A stretch of 64,000 nucleotides of DNA from Nocardioides phosphati (GCF_014646375.1 NZ_BMNI01000001.1:42571-106570); one strand, 5' to 3'. Numbered from the stretch's first letter, positions 10,146 through 19,542 are shown. Made by a program: numbers and translations. Notes: generated from the sequence alone by a model not told the origin.

Positions 10146-11981
10146 ATGGCCAACCTGATCAGCCTCGAGAAGGTCTCCAAGTCCTACGGCATCCGCCCGC
10201 TGCTGACCGAGGTCTCCCTCGGCATCGCGGTGGGGGAGCGCGTGGGCATCGTCGGTCGCAACGGCGGCGGCAAGACCACGCTGCTCGAGGTGATGACCGG
10301 GCTCGAGGAGCCCGACACCGGCCGCGTCGCGATGAACCGCGGCCTCCTCATCGGCTACCTCCACCAGGGCGACGCGCTCCACGACGACCACACGGTCCGC
10401 GAGGCCGTGCTGCGCGGCAAGGCCGACCACGAGTGGGCCGCTGACTACCGCACGCGCGAGGTCGTCGAGGTGCTGCTGGCCGGGCTCGACCTCGACCGCA
10501 TCGTCGACGGCCTCTCCGGTGGCGAGCGCCGCCGCTGCTCGCTCGCCGCGCTGCTGCTCGACGAGTGGGACCTGATGGTCCTCGACGAGCCGACCAACCA
10601 CCTCGACGTCGAGGCGGTCGCCTGGCTCGCGCGCCACATGCGCGAGCGCTCGTCGGCGCTCATCGTCGTCACCCACGACCGCTGGTTCCTCGACGAGGTC
10701 GTCGAGACCACGTGGGAGGTCCACGACGGCGTCGTCGACTCCTTCGAGGGCGGCTACGCGGCGTACGTGCTGGCGAAGGCGGAGCGCTCGCGCCAGGCCT
10801 CCGCGACTGAGGCGCGCCGGCAGAACCTGATGAAGAAGGAGCTCGCCTGGCTCCGCCGCGGCGCTCCGGCGCGTACGTCGAAGCCGAAGTTCCGCATCGA
10901 CGCCGCCAACCAGCTGATCGAGGACGTGCCGCCGCCGCGCGACCGCTTCGAGCTGCAGAAGTTCGCCACCCAGCGCCTCGGCAAGGACGTCGTCGACCTC
11001 GAGGACGTCTCGCTCGTCCGCGGCACGAAGGAGCTGCTGTCGCACGCGACCTGGCGACTCGGCCCGGGTGACCGCGTCGGCATCGTCGGCGTCAACGGCG
11101 CCGGCAAGTCGTCGGTGCTGAAGCTGATCTCCGGCGACCTGGAGCCGTCGACGGGGCGGGTCAAGCGCGGCAAGACGATCGCGCTGCGCGAGCTGCGGCA
11201 GTCGGCGCTCGACGACCTGCCGGCCGACGCCCGCGTGCTCGGCACCGTCGAGCGCGTACGCCGTGTGGCCAAGACCGCCGACGGCGAGATCTCCGCGACC
11301 TCGATGCTGGAGCGCTTCGGCTTCACCGGTGACCGCCTGACCGCCCGCGTCGCTGACCTGTCGGGTGGCGAGCGCCGCCGCTTCGAGCTGCTCCGCGCGC
11401 TGCTCGACGAGCCCAACGTCCTGCTGCTCGACGAGCCGACCAACGACCTCGACATCGAGACCCTCAACGTCCTCGAGGACTACCTCGACGGCTGGCCCGG
11501 CACCCTGATCGTGGTCTCGCACGACCGCTACTTCCTCGAGCGGGTCACCGACACCGTCTGGGGCCTGATGGGCGACGGCCAGATCCGTCACCTGCCCCGC
11601 GGCGTCGACGAGTACCTCGAACGCCGTGCCGCCGGTGCCGGTGCTGCTCCCTACACCGCGACGTCCGCCGCCAACACCTCGTCCGACCGCGCTGGTGCCG
11701 GCAGCGCCCGCGGGGCGGGTGCTGCTGCACCGGTGGCCGCCCAGGCCGCCAAGGCGCGCGCCGGTGGTGCCGAGGAGCGGGAGGCCCGCAAGGCGATCGC
11801 CCGCATCGAGCGCCAGCTGGTCAAGCTCGACGCCCAGAAGGCCGACCTCGAGAAGCAGATGGCGGGCGCAGCCGAGGACTACGCGAAGCTCGGATCGCTG
11901 GCCGAGCAGGTCGCCGCGCTGCAGGCCGAGGCCGATGGCCTCGAGCTGGAGTGGCTCGAGCTCTCCGACCTCCTCGACTGA
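10146..11981 (+). CDS. ABC-F family ATPase, Uup-like
   Basis: A 611-residue soluble protein with two ATP-binding cassettes and no membrane segments. Cassette 1 has GRNGGGKTT, LSGGERRR and LDEPTNHLD; cassette 2 has GVNGAGKSS, LSGGERRR and LDEPTNDLD, with an interdomain linker at about 215-290. A low-complexity Ala/Gly/Ser stretch (about 495-540) leads to a charged coiled coil (about 545-611) like that of Uup. ABC-F proteins act on ribosomes or nucleic acids rather than transport. I cannot say whether this one confers antibiotic resistance; position and tail favour a housekeeping Uup-type role. It follows ispE by eight bases. Confidence 0.92.
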   Translation: MANLISLEKVSKSYGIRPLLTEVSLGIAVGERVGIVGRNGGGKTTLLEVMTGLEEPDTGRVAMNRGLLIGYLHQGDALHDDHTVREAVLRGKADHEWAADYRTREVVEVLLAGLDLDRIVDGLSGGERRRCSLAALLLDEWDLMVLDEPTNHLDVEAVAWLARHMRERSSALIVVTHDRWFLDEVVETTWEVHDGVVDSFEGGYAAYVLAKAERSRQASATEARRQNLMKKELAWLRRGAPARTSKPKFRIDAANQLIEDVPPPRDRFELQKFATQRLGKDVVDLEDVSLVRGTKELLSHATWRLGPGDRVGIVGVNGAGKSSVLKLISGDLEPSTGRVKRGKTIALRELRQSALDDLPADARVLGTVERVRRVAKTADGEISATSMLERFGFTGDRLTARVADLSGGERRRFELLRALLDEPNVLLLDEPTNDLDIETLNVLEDYLDGWPGTLIVVSHDRYFLERVTDTVWGLMGDGQIRHLPRGVDEYLERRAAGAGAAPYTATSAANTSSDRAGAGSARGAGAAAPVAAQAAKARAGGAEEREARKAIARIERQLVKLDAQKADLEKQMAGAAEDYAKLGSLAEQVAALQAEADGLELEWLELSDLLD

Positions 11982-12006
11982 CCCGCCGAGGCGCGTCGGC
12001 GGTCAG
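11978..12006. terminator. shared terminator spanning two convergent stop codons
   Basis: CTGACCCGCCGA (11978-11989) pairs with TCGGCGGTCAG (11996-12006) with one bulged C. The hairpin contains the stop codons of both the ABC-F gene and the convergent MarR gene. No U-run follows, as is common in this GC range. Confidence 0.6.
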
Positions 12007-12488
12007 GCCAGGCGCTGCATGAGGGCGCGCAGGAGAGCGGCGAGCTGCTTGTGGTCCTTCGGCGGGAGGTCGGACAGGAGCTCCCGCTCGGCCGACAGCA
12101 GGGCCTCGAACGCCCCGTCGACAGCCTCGCGCCCCTCAGGGGTGAGCCGGACGAGGACCCCGCGACGGTCGTTGGGGTCGGGCAGCCGCTCGACGAAGCC
12201 GCGCGCGGCCAGCCGGTCGACCCGATTGGTCATGGTTCCGCTGGTCACCAGCGTCTCCTTGATCAGCCGGCCGGGGGAGAGCTCGTAGTCGCCGCCCGCA
12301 CGGCGCAGCGCCGCCAGCACGTCGAACTCCCAGGACTCGATGCCGTGGTCCGCGAACGCCGTACGCCGGGCCAGGTCGAGCCGGCGGGCGAGGCGGCCGA
12401 TGCGGCTGAAGACCTCGACCGGGGTCAGGTCGAGGTCGGCGCGCTCGCGCCGCCACGCCTCGACCAGCTCGTCGACCTCGTCCTGCAT
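12003..12488 (-). CDS. MarR family transcriptional regulator
   Basis: A 161-residue winged-helix regulator. The recognition core runs at about 45-125: FDVLAALRRAG, LSPGRLIKETLVTSGTMTNRVDRL (positions about 69-92) and the wing RLPDPNDRRGVLVRLT, followed by a long dimerisation helix. MarR proteins bind palindromic operators as dimers and are released by small ligands. The start is ATG 12488; the longer upstream frame is antisense to nothing convincing and has no homology. The divergent side is short, and the nearest possible target is the desaturase gene 58 bases upstream in the same direction. Confidence 0.92.
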   Translation of the reverse strand: MQDEVDELVEAWRRERADLDLTPVEVFSRIGRLARRLDLARRTAFADHGIESWEFDVLAALRRAGGDYELSPGRLIKETLVTSGTMTNRVDRLAARGFVERLPDPNDRRGVLVRLTPEGREAVDGAFEALLSAERELLSDLPPKDHKQLAALLRALMQRLA

Positions 12489-12546
12489 GGTCAGCAGTGT
12501 GCCAGACGGCGCGCGTGCTCGAGATTCTTGACGTCGAGACAGATCG

Positions 12547-13509
12547 TCAGGCGGCGGCGTCGACCGGCTGGTTCCTGACCAGCTTCGACTCGATGCGCGC
12601 CTGGACGGGCCAGCGGACGTCCGTGACCCAGCCGAGCTTCTCGAGCACCCAGATGGTGCGGGCGGAGGAGTCGAGCTGCCCGCGGAGCACGCCGTGGCGC
12701 GCGCACGTCGGGTCGGCGTGGTGCAGGTTGTGCCACGACTCGCCACCGGACGGGATCGCCAGCCACCAGACGTTGGCCGACTTGTCGCGGGAGACGAACG
12801 GGCGGTCGCCGACCGCGTGGCAGATCGAGTTGATCGACCAGGTCAGGTGGTGCAGCACGCCGACGCGCACGACCGTGCCCCAGAAGAACGCCGTCGCGGC
12901 GCCCTGCCACGACCACGTGATCAGGCCGCCGAGCACGGGCGGGATCGCGAGCGAGATCGCGGTGAAGACCCAGAAGTTGCGCGAGATCCAGACGATGTCG
13001 CGGTCCTTCATCAGGTCGGGGGCGTACTGCCGCTGCGGGGTCTGCTCGGCGTCGAAGAGCCAGCCGATGTGCGCGTGCCACAGGCCCTTGAGCAGGCCGC
13101 CGAGGGACTCGCCGTACTTCCAGGGGGAGTGGGGGTCGCCGTCGCGGTCGGAGAACTTGTGGTGCTTGCGGTGGTCGGCGACCCAGCGGACGACCGGGCC
13201 CTCGATCGCCATCGAGCCGAGGACGGCGAAGGCGATCTTGACCGCGCGGTTGGGCTTGAACGACTTGTGCGTGAAGAGCCGGTGGTAGCCGACGGTGATG
13301 CCGTGGAGCGTCAGGAAGTACATCGGCAGCGCGATGGCGACGTCGAGCCAGCTCAGCCAGCCGCCCCAGGCGACGGGCACGGCGACCGCGATCGCGACCA
13401 GGGGAAGCGCGATGAAGAGGGCGAGCGCGATCCGTTCGGCCCAGCCCTGGGTCTCGCCGCCTCGTGTCGCAGAGGCGGGCAGGTCGTCGGTCTCGGTCGC
13501 TACGGACAC
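12547..13509 (-). CDS. acyl-CoA (delta-9 type) fatty acid desaturase
   Basis: A 320-residue membrane di-iron desaturase that introduces a double bond into saturated acyl chains, adjusting membrane fluidity. Hydrophobic pairs at about 30-75 and 160-205 frame the three histidine boxes: HRLFTH, HRKHH and HNLHH (the last within ESWHNLHHADP). The eight histidines expected for the stearoyl-CoA desaturase class are present. The start appears to be GTG at 13509; the N-terminal 25 residues are polar. The 129-base divergent region to the DUF4442 gene should hold promoters for both. Confidence 0.93.
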   Translation of the reverse strand: MSVATETDDLPASATRGGETQGWAERIALALFIALPLVAIAVAVPVAWGGWLSWLDVAIALPMYFLTLHGITVGYHRLFTHKSFKPNRAVKIAFAVLGSMAIEGPVVRWVADHRKHHKFSDRDGDPHSPWKYGESLGGLLKGLWHAHIGWLFDAEQTPQRQYAPDLMKDRDIVWISRNFWVFTAISLAIPPVLGGLITWSWQGAATAFFWGTVVRVGVLHHLTWSINSICHAVGDRPFVSRDKSANVWWLAIPSGGESWHNLHHADPTCARHGVLRGQLDSSARTIWVLEKLGWVTDVRWPVQARIESKLVRNQPVDAAA

Positions 13510-13638
13510 ACGTACTCCAGGCGGTGATCGGTGACGTCGTACGACGCCTCGGCTTCCAACGGTAACCCGATCAGGTGTGTCACAGACAACGCGTCCCGCT
13601 TGTTACGCCAAAGGTTACTGACGGGTAATACTGAGGAC

Positions 13639-14100
13639 ATGAGCGCACTTGTCACCCTTCGGGAGAAGACCCACGGCCTGCCGATGGGCAAGAAGATCTT
13701 CTCGACGATCTACAGCCAGAAGGCGCCGTACTTCGCCACGATCCACGCGACCGTGGCCGAGATGCGTCCCAACTACGCCGAGGTCCACCTGCCGAAGCGT
13801 CGCTCGGTGCAGAACCACATCGGCACCGTCCACGCGATCGCGCTGTGCAACGGCGCCGAGATGGCGATGGGCGCTCTCGCCGAGGCCACCGTGCCGCGCG
13901 ACAAGCGCTGGATCCCCAAGGGCATGGACATCCGCTACACTGCGAAGGCCGACAGCGACATCACCGTCGTCGCGGAGACCGAGCCGGAGCAGTGGGAGAA
14001 GGACGGCGACCTCGACGTCCGGGTGCAGGCGCTCACCGTCGACGGCGTCGTCTGCTTCGAGGGCGTCATCAAGCTGTGGATCAGCAGCAAGCAGAAGTAA
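13639..14100 (+). CDS. DUF4442 hotdog-fold protein (thioesterase-like)
   Basis: A 153-residue protein with the hotdog-fold layout: N-terminal helix, YSQKAPYFATI, AEMRPNYAEVHLP, then the central helix region with QNHIGTVHAIALCNGAEMAMG and a beta meander. This matches the DUF4442/PaaI-like group, putative acyl-CoA thioesterases. It diverges from the fatty-acid desaturase, which supports a role in acyl metabolism (inference). The start is ATG 13639; the extra upstream in-frame residues are the intergenic region. TAATAC (13626-13631) ends seven bases before the ATG and TTACGC lies 17 bases further upstream. Confidence 0.85.
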   Translation: MSALVTLREKTHGLPMGKKIFSTIYSQKAPYFATIHATVAEMRPNYAEVHLPKRRSVQNHIGTVHAIALCNGAEMAMGALAEATVPRDKRWIPKGMDIRYTAKADSDITVVAETEPEQWEKDGDLDVRVQALTVDGVVCFEGVIKLWISSKQK

Positions 14101-14162
14101 TCCGCCTGTCACACGACGGTGCTTCACTGCCGTCGTACGCAGTCCGTCCCCCAGGAGGAACG

Positions 14163-14462
14163 ATGAGCGAGAACACGAACGCCGACAAGGCGAAGGCCGC
14201 CGCCGACGAGGCGCTGGCGAAGGCCAAGGCCGCCGCTGACGAGGCGCTGGCGCAGGCGAAGACCCAGGCCGACGCCGCGCTCGCCAAGGCGAAGGTGGCC
14301 GCCGAGCAGGCCAAGGCGCAGGCCGAGGAGAGCTTCGCCAAGGCGAAGGTCCAGGCCGAGGAGTCCTTCGCCAAGGCGAAGGCGCTCGCCGAGGAGGCCG
14401 CCGGCACCGCCAAGGGTGTCGTCGAGGGCCTGATCGAGAAGGCCAAGGGCTTCACGTCCTGA
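14163..14462 (+). CDS. Ala/Lys/Glu-rich 11-mer repeat protein, LEA-like
   Basis: A 99-residue protein starting at ATG 14163 with a strong AGGAGG at 14153-14158. After a 10-residue head it is built of six consecutive 11-residue units, e.g. AKAAADEALAK, AKAAADEALAQ, AKTQADAALAK and AKVAAEQAKAQ, then two AEESFAKAK units. This period and composition are those of group 3 LEA and apolipoprotein-like amphipathic helices, which protect membranes or proteins or form right-handed coils. There are no aromatic residues except two Phe. It lies 62 bases after the DUF4442 gene and ends at a strong terminator. Confidence 0.8.
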   Translation: MSENTNADKAKAAADEALAKAKAAADEALAQAKTQADAALAKAKVAAEQAKAQAEESFAKAKVQAEESFAKAKALAEEAAGTAKGVVEGLIEKAKGFTS

Positions 14463-14476
14463 CCTGACGTCGTACG

Positions 14477-14515
14477 CCGAGGGCCGGCTCCGCATCATGC
14501 GGAGCCGGCCCTCGG
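14477..14515. terminator. bidirectional terminator, 19-bp perfect palindrome
   Basis: Positions 14477-14495 are the exact reverse complement of 14497-14515, with one base between them. The palindrome lies between the convergent LEA-like gene and gluD, so it can stop transcription from both sides. It is fully GC-rich with ATG/CAT at the tip. Confidence 0.85.
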
Positions 14516-14540
14516 TGCGTTGCAGCGTGTGGTGGTGCGG

Positions 14541-15389
14541 TCAGACGCCGCGGCCGGTGTCCATCGTGCCGACCATGGCGACCTGCAGCTTCTTCTCGCC
14601 GACGTACTTCTTCTGCGCCCAGGTGGCCAGCCAGAGCAGCAGCAGGTTGACGACGATGTAGAGGAGCGCGACCACGGCCATCGTCGGGACCTGGTTGTGC
14701 AGCTCGGTGTAGATCGCCTTGCCGACGCGCATCAGGCCGGGCGCGAGGACGGCGGCGCCGAGCGCGGTGTCCTTCAGGGCGACGATGCACTGGGCGATCA
14801 TGGCCGGGAACATGATCTTCACCGCCTGCGGGACGAGCACGATCGACATCACTTGCGACTTCCGCATGCCGATCGCGTACGCCGCCTCCGACTGCCCCTT
14901 GGGTACCGCGTTGATGCCGGCACGGAGCACCTCCGCGAGTACCGAGCCGTTGTAGAGGGTCAGCGCGAAGACGACGGCCAGGAAGCCAGAGCTGTCCTCC
15001 TTGATGCCCAGCGCGTACCAGATGAAGATCATCAGCAGCAGGACCGGCGTCGCGCGGAAGAACTCGACGATCGCCGCAGCGGGCCAGCGGACCCAGCGGT
15101 GGTCGGAGAGCTTGCCCAGGCCGAGGACCGTGCCCATCACGAGTGCGCCGGCGATGGCGAGCACAGCCATCAGCAGCGTCTGGAGGAGACCGTCGACCAG
15201 GAGGGCCTGGACGTAGGAGGGCGTCGTGAACGCCTCCCACTTGTCGTAGGCGAACTGGCCGTGGTCGTAGAAGCCCTTCACTGCCCACGCCACCGCGACG
15301 ACGATGAGAACTGCTGCGACCACCGAGTAGGCGCGGTGGCGGGCGACGGTCCGGGGGCCGGGGGAGTCGAAGAGGACGCTGGCGCTCAT
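14541..15389 (-). CDS. gluD: glutamate-type ABC importer, permease 2
   Basis: A 282-residue inner-membrane permease of the polar amino-acid family. One N-terminal helix (about 20-40) is followed by five further helices with the ATPase-docking EAA loop near EAAYAIGMRKSQVMSIVLVP and the entry motif GLLQTLLMAV. It forms the translocation pore with GluC. The ATG at 15389 overlaps the gluC stop by four bases (ATGA), so the permeases are coupled. It is the last gene of the operon and ends before the palindromic terminator. Gene names follow the Corynebacterium gluABCD system; the substrate could also be aspartate or glutamine. Confidence 0.9.
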   Translation of the reverse strand: MSASVLFDSPGPRTVARHRAYSVVAAVLIVVAVAWAVKGFYDHGQFAYDKWEAFTTPSYVQALLVDGLLQTLLMAVLAIAGALVMGTVLGLGKLSDHRWVRWPAAAIVEFFRATPVLLLMIFIWYALGIKEDSSGFLAVVFALTLYNGSVLAEVLRAGINAVPKGQSEAAYAIGMRKSQVMSIVLVPQAVKIMFPAMIAQCIVALKDTALGAAVLAPGLMRVGKAIYTELHNQVPTMAVVALLYIVVNLLLLWLATWAQKKYVGEKKLQVAMVGTMDTGRGV

Positions 15390-16069
15390 GCCACCCTCCA
15401 GTGCCGCTCGAGGCGGTTGGCCAGGAACGAGAAGACGAAGACGATCAGGATGTAGCCGGCGGCGTACGCGAGGAAGATCGTGGTCCGCTCGGAGGAATGG
15501 TTGTTGGTCATGATGCGCATCTGGGCGACTGCCTCGCCGACGCCGAAGATGAAGGCCACCGAGGTGTTCTTGATCAGCGCGATCAACACGCTGGCCAGGG
15601 GCGGCACCGAGGCACGGAACGCCTGGGGCAGGATCACCTGGCTCATCGTTCCGCCGAAGGTGAGGCCGATCGCCCGCGCCGCCTCGGCCTGCCCGAGCGG
15701 AACGGCGTTGACGCCGGAGCGGAGCGCCTCGCAGACGAAGCAGGACGTGTAGAGGGTCAGCGCGACCACCGCGATCGCGAAGAACGACGTGAAGTCGAAG
15801 GCCCCGATGTGCACGTCGACCCACCCGAAGCGGATGCCCAGCATGGGCGCCGCGAACTGGAAGAAGGCGAAGACGACCACGAGCGGTGTGCTCCGCACGA
15901 GCGTGACGTACCACCCGCCGGCCCACCGCAGGACCGCCACCGGCCCGACCCGGCAGGCCACGAGGAGAGTGCCGAGGACCAGGGAGAGCAGTCCCGAGAT
16001 GAGGAAGAGGAACAGCGTGTAGCCGAAACCCTTCAGGAACAGGTCGAAGTTGCTTGTCACGGCGTCCAT
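15386..16069 (-). CDS. gluC: glutamate-type ABC importer, permease 1
   Basis: A 227-residue permease of the His/Glu/Gln family with five membrane helices. The GFGYTLFLFLISG helix opens the pore domain and AEAARAIGLTFGGTMSQVILP is the coupling loop for the ATPase. It starts at ATG 16069. The gap to gluB is only 67 bases and holds a strong hairpin, so it belongs to the same operon but is probably expressed below the binding protein. Confidence 0.9.
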   Translation of the reverse strand: MDAVTSNFDLFLKGFGYTLFLFLISGLLSLVLGTLLVACRVGPVAVLRWAGGWYVTLVRSTPLVVVFAFFQFAAPMLGIRFGWVDVHIGAFDFTSFFAIAVVALTLYTSCFVCEALRSGVNAVPLGQAEAARAIGLTFGGTMSQVILPQAFRASVPPLASVLIALIKNTSVAFIFGVGEAVAQMRIMTNNHSSERTTIFLAYAAGYILIVFVFSFLANRLERHWRVA

Positions 16070-16090
16070 CGATCACCTCCACGCAAAGAC

Positions 16091-16130
16091 GGTGCCGGGG
16101 CGGCTTGACTCGGGTCGCCGCCCCGGCACC
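16091..16130 (-). terminator. intercistronic hairpin between gluB and gluC
   Basis: GGTGCCGGGGCGG (16091-16103) and CCGCCCCGGCACC (16118-16130) form a perfect 13-bp stem with a 14-base loop, just after the gluB stop. Such hairpins protect the 3' end of the abundant binding-protein message or stop part of the polymerases, giving more binding protein than permease. Confidence 0.7.
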
Positions 16131-16136
16131 GGGTCA

Positions 16137-17015
16137 TCAGGACTGGCAGGGGTCGAGCGTCGGCGGCGTCGGCGTGTCCACGCCCGACGGGCCGAGCGTC
16201 TTCTCGAAGGCCTTCGCCCACGTGCCGTCGTCGAACGCCGCCGTCAGCGACTTGTTGATGAAGTCGCACATGCCAGTGGCCTTCTTGCTGTAGCCGACAC
16301 CGATCCGCTCCTCCGAGAACGGGTCGCCGACGACCTTGAGCTGGCCTTCGTTCTGGGCGGCGAAGCCGGCGAGGATCGTGCCGTCGGTCGACATCGCGGA
16401 GACCGTGCCGTCGAGCACCTTCTGGACGCACTCGGAGTAGCTCTCGAAGCCGACGCCCTTGGCGCCCTTCTCGTTGATCTTGTCGATCGAGGTCGAGCCG
16501 GTGACGGAGCAGACCTCCTTGCCCTTGAGGTCGGAGATGTCCTTGACCTTGCTGTCCGCGGGGACGAGCAGCTGCTGGCCGGTCACCATGTACGGGCCTG
16601 CCTGGCCGACGACCTTCCGCCGGTCCGGCGTGATGGAGTACGACGCCAGGACGAGGTCGACCTTGCCCTGCTGGAGGAACGGCTCACGGTTGTCCGAGAT
16701 CGTCTCCTCCCACTTGATGTCCTTGCTGTCGATGCCGAGGTCGGAGGCGAGGATCTTCGCCACCTCGACGTCGAAGCCCGTGGGGGTGTCGGACGTGGCG
16801 CTCTTGAAGCCGAGGCCGGGCTGGTCGAACTTGACGCCGATCGTGATCTTGCCGGCCTTGCAGATCTCGGCTGCCCGGCCGGTGAAGTCGCTGCACTTGA
16901 CGTCCTTGCCGGCGACCTCCTTGCCCTTGTCGCCGCTGCCCGCGTTGCCGCACGCTGCCATGGCGAGCGTCAGCCCGCACGCGGCGATGACGGCCTTGGT
17001 CTTCCTGAGTCGCAT
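16137..17015 (-). CDS. gluB: glutamate-binding lipoprotein of ABC importer
   Basis: A 292-residue solute-binding protein of family 3. The lipoprotein signal has a positively charged start (MRLRKTK), a hydrophobic stretch and the lipobox LAMAAC with Cys22. The mature part shows the family patterns KITIGVKFDQPGLGF, the GFDVEVAKILA helix, the substrate-contact DLVLASYSITPDR region and ISDLKGKEVCSVTGSTS. Two cysteine pairs may form disulfides. It captures the amino acid outside the membrane and delivers it to GluC/GluD. It lies 33 bases after gluA. Confidence 0.93.
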   Translation of the reverse strand: MRLRKTKAVIAACGLTLAMAACGNAGSGDKGKEVAGKDVKCSDFTGRAAEICKAGKITIGVKFDQPGLGFKSATSDTPTGFDVEVAKILASDLGIDSKDIKWEETISDNREPFLQQGKVDLVLASYSITPDRRKVVGQAGPYMVTGQQLLVPADSKVKDISDLKGKEVCSVTGSTSIDKINEKGAKGVGFESYSECVQKVLDGTVSAMSTDGTILAGFAAQNEGQLKVVGDPFSEERIGVGYSKKATGMCDFINKSLTAAFDDGTWAKAFEKTLGPSGVDTPTPPTLDPCQS

Positions 17016-17048
17016 CGTCGTTCTCCTTCGGTGGGGAATCGGTGGGGA

Positions 17049-17825
17049 TCAGTGCTTGAGGATGTGGCCGAGGAAGTCCCTGGCCCGCGCCGACTGCGCG
17101 TTGGTGAAGAACTCCTCGGGGGTGCCCTCCTCGAGGACCTGGCCGTCGGCCATGAAGACGATCCGGTTGGCCGCGGTGCGCGCGAAGCCCATCTCGTGGG
17201 TGACCACGACCATCGTCATGCCCTGCTTGGCGAGGTCGACCATGACGTCGAGGACCTCCTTGATCATCTCGGGGTCCAGCGCGGAGGTCGGCTCGTCGAA
17301 GAGCATCACCTTGGGCTGCATCGCCAGCGCGCGGGCGATCGCGACACGCTGCTGCTGGCCGCCGGAGAGCTGGGCAGGGTACTTCGGCGCCTGGTTGGCC
17401 AGGCCGACCCGCTCGAGCAGCTGCATCCCGAGCTTCTCGGCCTCGGCCTTCGCGATCTTGCGGACCTTGATCGGCCCGAGCGTGACGTTCTCGAGGATCG
17501 TCTTGTGGGCGAAGAGGTTGAAGCTCTGGAAGACCATGCCGACCTCGGCCCGCAGGTCGGCCAGCTGCTTGCCCTCCTGGGGGAGAGCCTTGCCGTCGAG
17601 CGTGATCGACCCCTTGTCGATCGTCTCGAGGCGGTTGATCGTGCGGCACAGCGTCGACTTGCCCGACCCGGAGGGGCCGATCACGACGACGACCTCACCC
17701 CGTTTGATCGACAGGTTGATGTCCTGCAGCACGTGCAGGTCGCCGTACCACTTCTCCACATGGTCGAGTACGACGAGCGGCTCGCCAACAGCAGCCGCCG
17801 ACGCCTCCGAGCTGAGCGCGGTCAT
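17049..17825 (-). CDS. gluA: glutamate-type ABC importer, ATPase
   Basis: A 258-residue ATPase that powers the importer. Walker [10 protein letters not shown] near residue 50, Q-loop in VFQSFNLF, signature LSGGQQQR, Walker B VMLFDEP and switch His in VVVTHEMG are all present. It heads the gluABCD operon. TAGGTT (17837-17832) ends six bases before the ATG at 17825, with no ribosome site, so the operon mRNA probably starts at or beside the initiation codon. It diverges from miaB across 171 bases. Confidence 0.95.
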   Translation of the reverse strand: MTALSSEASAAAVGEPLVVLDHVEKWYGDLHVLQDINLSIKRGEVVVVIGPSGSGKSTLCRTINRLETIDKGSITLDGKALPQEGKQLADLRAEVGMVFQSFNLFAHKTILENVTLGPIKVRKIAKAEAEKLGMQLLERVGLANQAPKYPAQLSGGQQQRVAIARALAMQPKVMLFDEPTSALDPEMIKEVLDVMVDLAKQGMTMVVVTHEMGFARTAANRIVFMADGQVLEEGTPEEFFTNAQSARARDFLGHILKH

Positions 17826-17996
17826 GCTTGGAACCTAGACCCCTCGCTGTGCTCCGGGCCACAGTCGCGGCGGTGTTTGTGGAGGACCGCTACCGAAACG
17901 TGACCTGTCGGACGCTGCCTGCCGGGCTGCTGTCCGGTGATGTCCGGAACGACGGATTCGGGGCGGCCGCGCGCTGCGCCGTACGCTTGGACGGCT

Positions 17997-19493
17997 ATGA
18001 CTGAGGCTCCGCGCACGTATGAGGTCCGCACCTACGGGTGCCAGATGAACGTCCACGACTCCGAGCGGCTCGGTGGCCTGCTCGTGGACGCCGGCTACGT
18101 GCCCGCGGCGGAGGGGGAGCAGGCCGACGTCGTCGTCTTCAACACCTGCGCCGTGCGCGAGAACGCCGACAACAAGCTCTACGGCAACCTCGGTCACCTC
18201 GCGCCGATCAAGGCGAAGAAGCCGGGCATGCAGATCGCCGTCGGCGGCTGCATGGCGCAGAAGGACCGCGACACCGTCGTCAAGAAGGCGCCCTGGGTCG
18301 ACGTCGTCTTCGGCACCCACAACATCGGCTCGCTGCCGGCGCTGCTCGAGCGCGCGCGGGTGCAGGAGGAGGCGCAGGTCGAGATCCTCGAGAGCCTCGA
18401 GGTCTTCCCGTCGACGCTGCCGACCAAGCGCGAGTCGGCCTATGCGGCCTGGGTGTCGATCAGCGTCGGCTGCAACAACACCTGCACGTTCTGCATCGTC
18501 CCGTCGCTGCGTGGCAAGGAGAAGGACCGCCGGCCGGGCGAGATCCTGGCCGAGATCGAGGCCCTGGTCGCCGAGGGCGTCTCCGAGGTCACCCTCCTCG
18601 GCCAGAACGTCAACGCGTACGGCGTGGAGTTCGGCGACCGCCAGGCCTTCTCGAAGCTGCTCCGTGCGTGCGGCGAGATCTCCGGCCTGGAGCGGGTTCG
18701 CTTCACCTCCCCGCACCCGGCGGAGTTCACCGACGACGTCATCTCGGCCATGGCCGAGACGCCGAACGTGATGCCGTCGCTGCACATGCCGCTGCAGTCG
18801 GGCTCGTCGCGGCTGCTCAAGGAGATGCGCCGGTCGTACCGCCAGCAGAAGTTCCTCGACATCATCGCGAAGGTGAAGGCGGCGATCCCCGACGCAGCGA
18901 TCACCACCGACATCATCGTCGGCTTCCCGGGCGAGACCGAGGAGGACTTCCTCGACACGCTCCACGTCGTGCGCGAGTCGCGCTTCTCGGGCGCCTTCAC
19001 GTTCCAGTACTCCAAGCGCCCCGGCACTCCCGCGGCCGACCTGCCGTCGGTGGACCCCGCGGTGATCGCGGATCGCTACCAGCGCCTGACCGCGCTCCAG
19101 ACGCAGATCGGGCTCGAGGAGAACGAGAAGCAGGTCGGTCGGGTCGTCGAGGTGCTCGTGGCGCAGGGCGAGGGCCGGCGTGACGGCGACACCGGGCGGC
19201 TGTCCGGGCGTGCGCCTGACAACCGGCTCGTGCACTTCAACGGCGTCGTGCCCTCGTCGCTGGAGGACGGGCGCGGCCCGATCCGGCCCGGCGACATGGT
19301 CACCGTCGCGATCACGCGTGGTGCCCCGCACTACCTCGAGGCGGACGGGTCGATCCTGGCGCTCCGTCGCACGCGCTCGGGCGACGCCTGGGAGCGGCGT
19401 ACGTCGGCCCCGGCCGCGCCCGCTGGTGTCGGGCTCGGCATGCCGGCGATCGGCGTCCCCGCGCCGCTTCCGCCGGTGACCGGCTGCAGCTGA
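17997..19493 (+). CDS. miaB: tRNA-2-methylthio-N6-dimethylallyladenosine synthase
   Basis: MiaB is a radical-SAM enzyme that adds the 2-methylthio group to i6A37 in tRNAs reading UNN codons, after MiaA has prenylated the base. The 498 residues contain the N-terminal UPF0004 domain with three cluster cysteines ([22 protein letters not shown]), the radical-[11 protein letters not shown] motif near 161, SSPHPAEF, and a C-terminal TRAM domain (about 380-440). The last 50 residues are Ala/Pro-rich. The start is ATG 17997; TACGCT (17982-17987) lies nine bases upstream. Its partner miaA is about 12.4 kb away. Confidence 0.97.
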   Translation: MTEAPRTYEVRTYGCQMNVHDSERLGGLLVDAGYVPAAEGEQADVVVFNTCAVRENADNKLYGNLGHLAPIKAKKPGMQIAVGGCMAQKDRDTVVKKAPWVDVVFGTHNIGSLPALLERARVQEEAQVEILESLEVFPSTLPTKRESAYAAWVSISVGCNNTCTFCIVPSLRGKEKDRRPGEILAEIEALVAEGVSEVTLLGQNVNAYGVEFGDRQAFSKLLRACGEISGLERVRFTSPHPAEFTDDVISAMAETPNVMPSLHMPLQSGSSRLLKEMRRSYRQQKFLDIIAKVKAAIPDAAITTDIIVGFPGETEEDFLDTLHVVRESRFSGAFTFQYSKRPGTPAADLPSVDPAVIADRYQRLTALQTQIGLEENEKQVGRVVEVLVAQGEGRRDGDTGRLSGRAPDNRLVHFNGVVPSSLEDGRGPIRPGDMVTVAITRGAPHYLEADGSILALRRTRSGDAWERRTSAPAAPAGVGLGMPAIGVPAPLPPVTGCS

Positions 19494-19501
19494 TCGATCA
19501 G

Positions 19502-19542
19502 GCGGTGGACTTCTCGTCAGCATGTGGCGAGGAATCCACCGC
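19502..19542. repeat. REP-like palindrome, copy 1
   Basis: The arms at 19502-19519 and 19525-19542 form an 18-bp imperfect inverted repeat (three mismatches) around the pentamer GCATG. The sequence begins GCGGTGGACTTCTCGTCA. Copy 2, with the same orientation, loop and most of the arms, lies at 19874-19910. The copy sits nine bases after the miaB stop. Confidence 0.8.
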
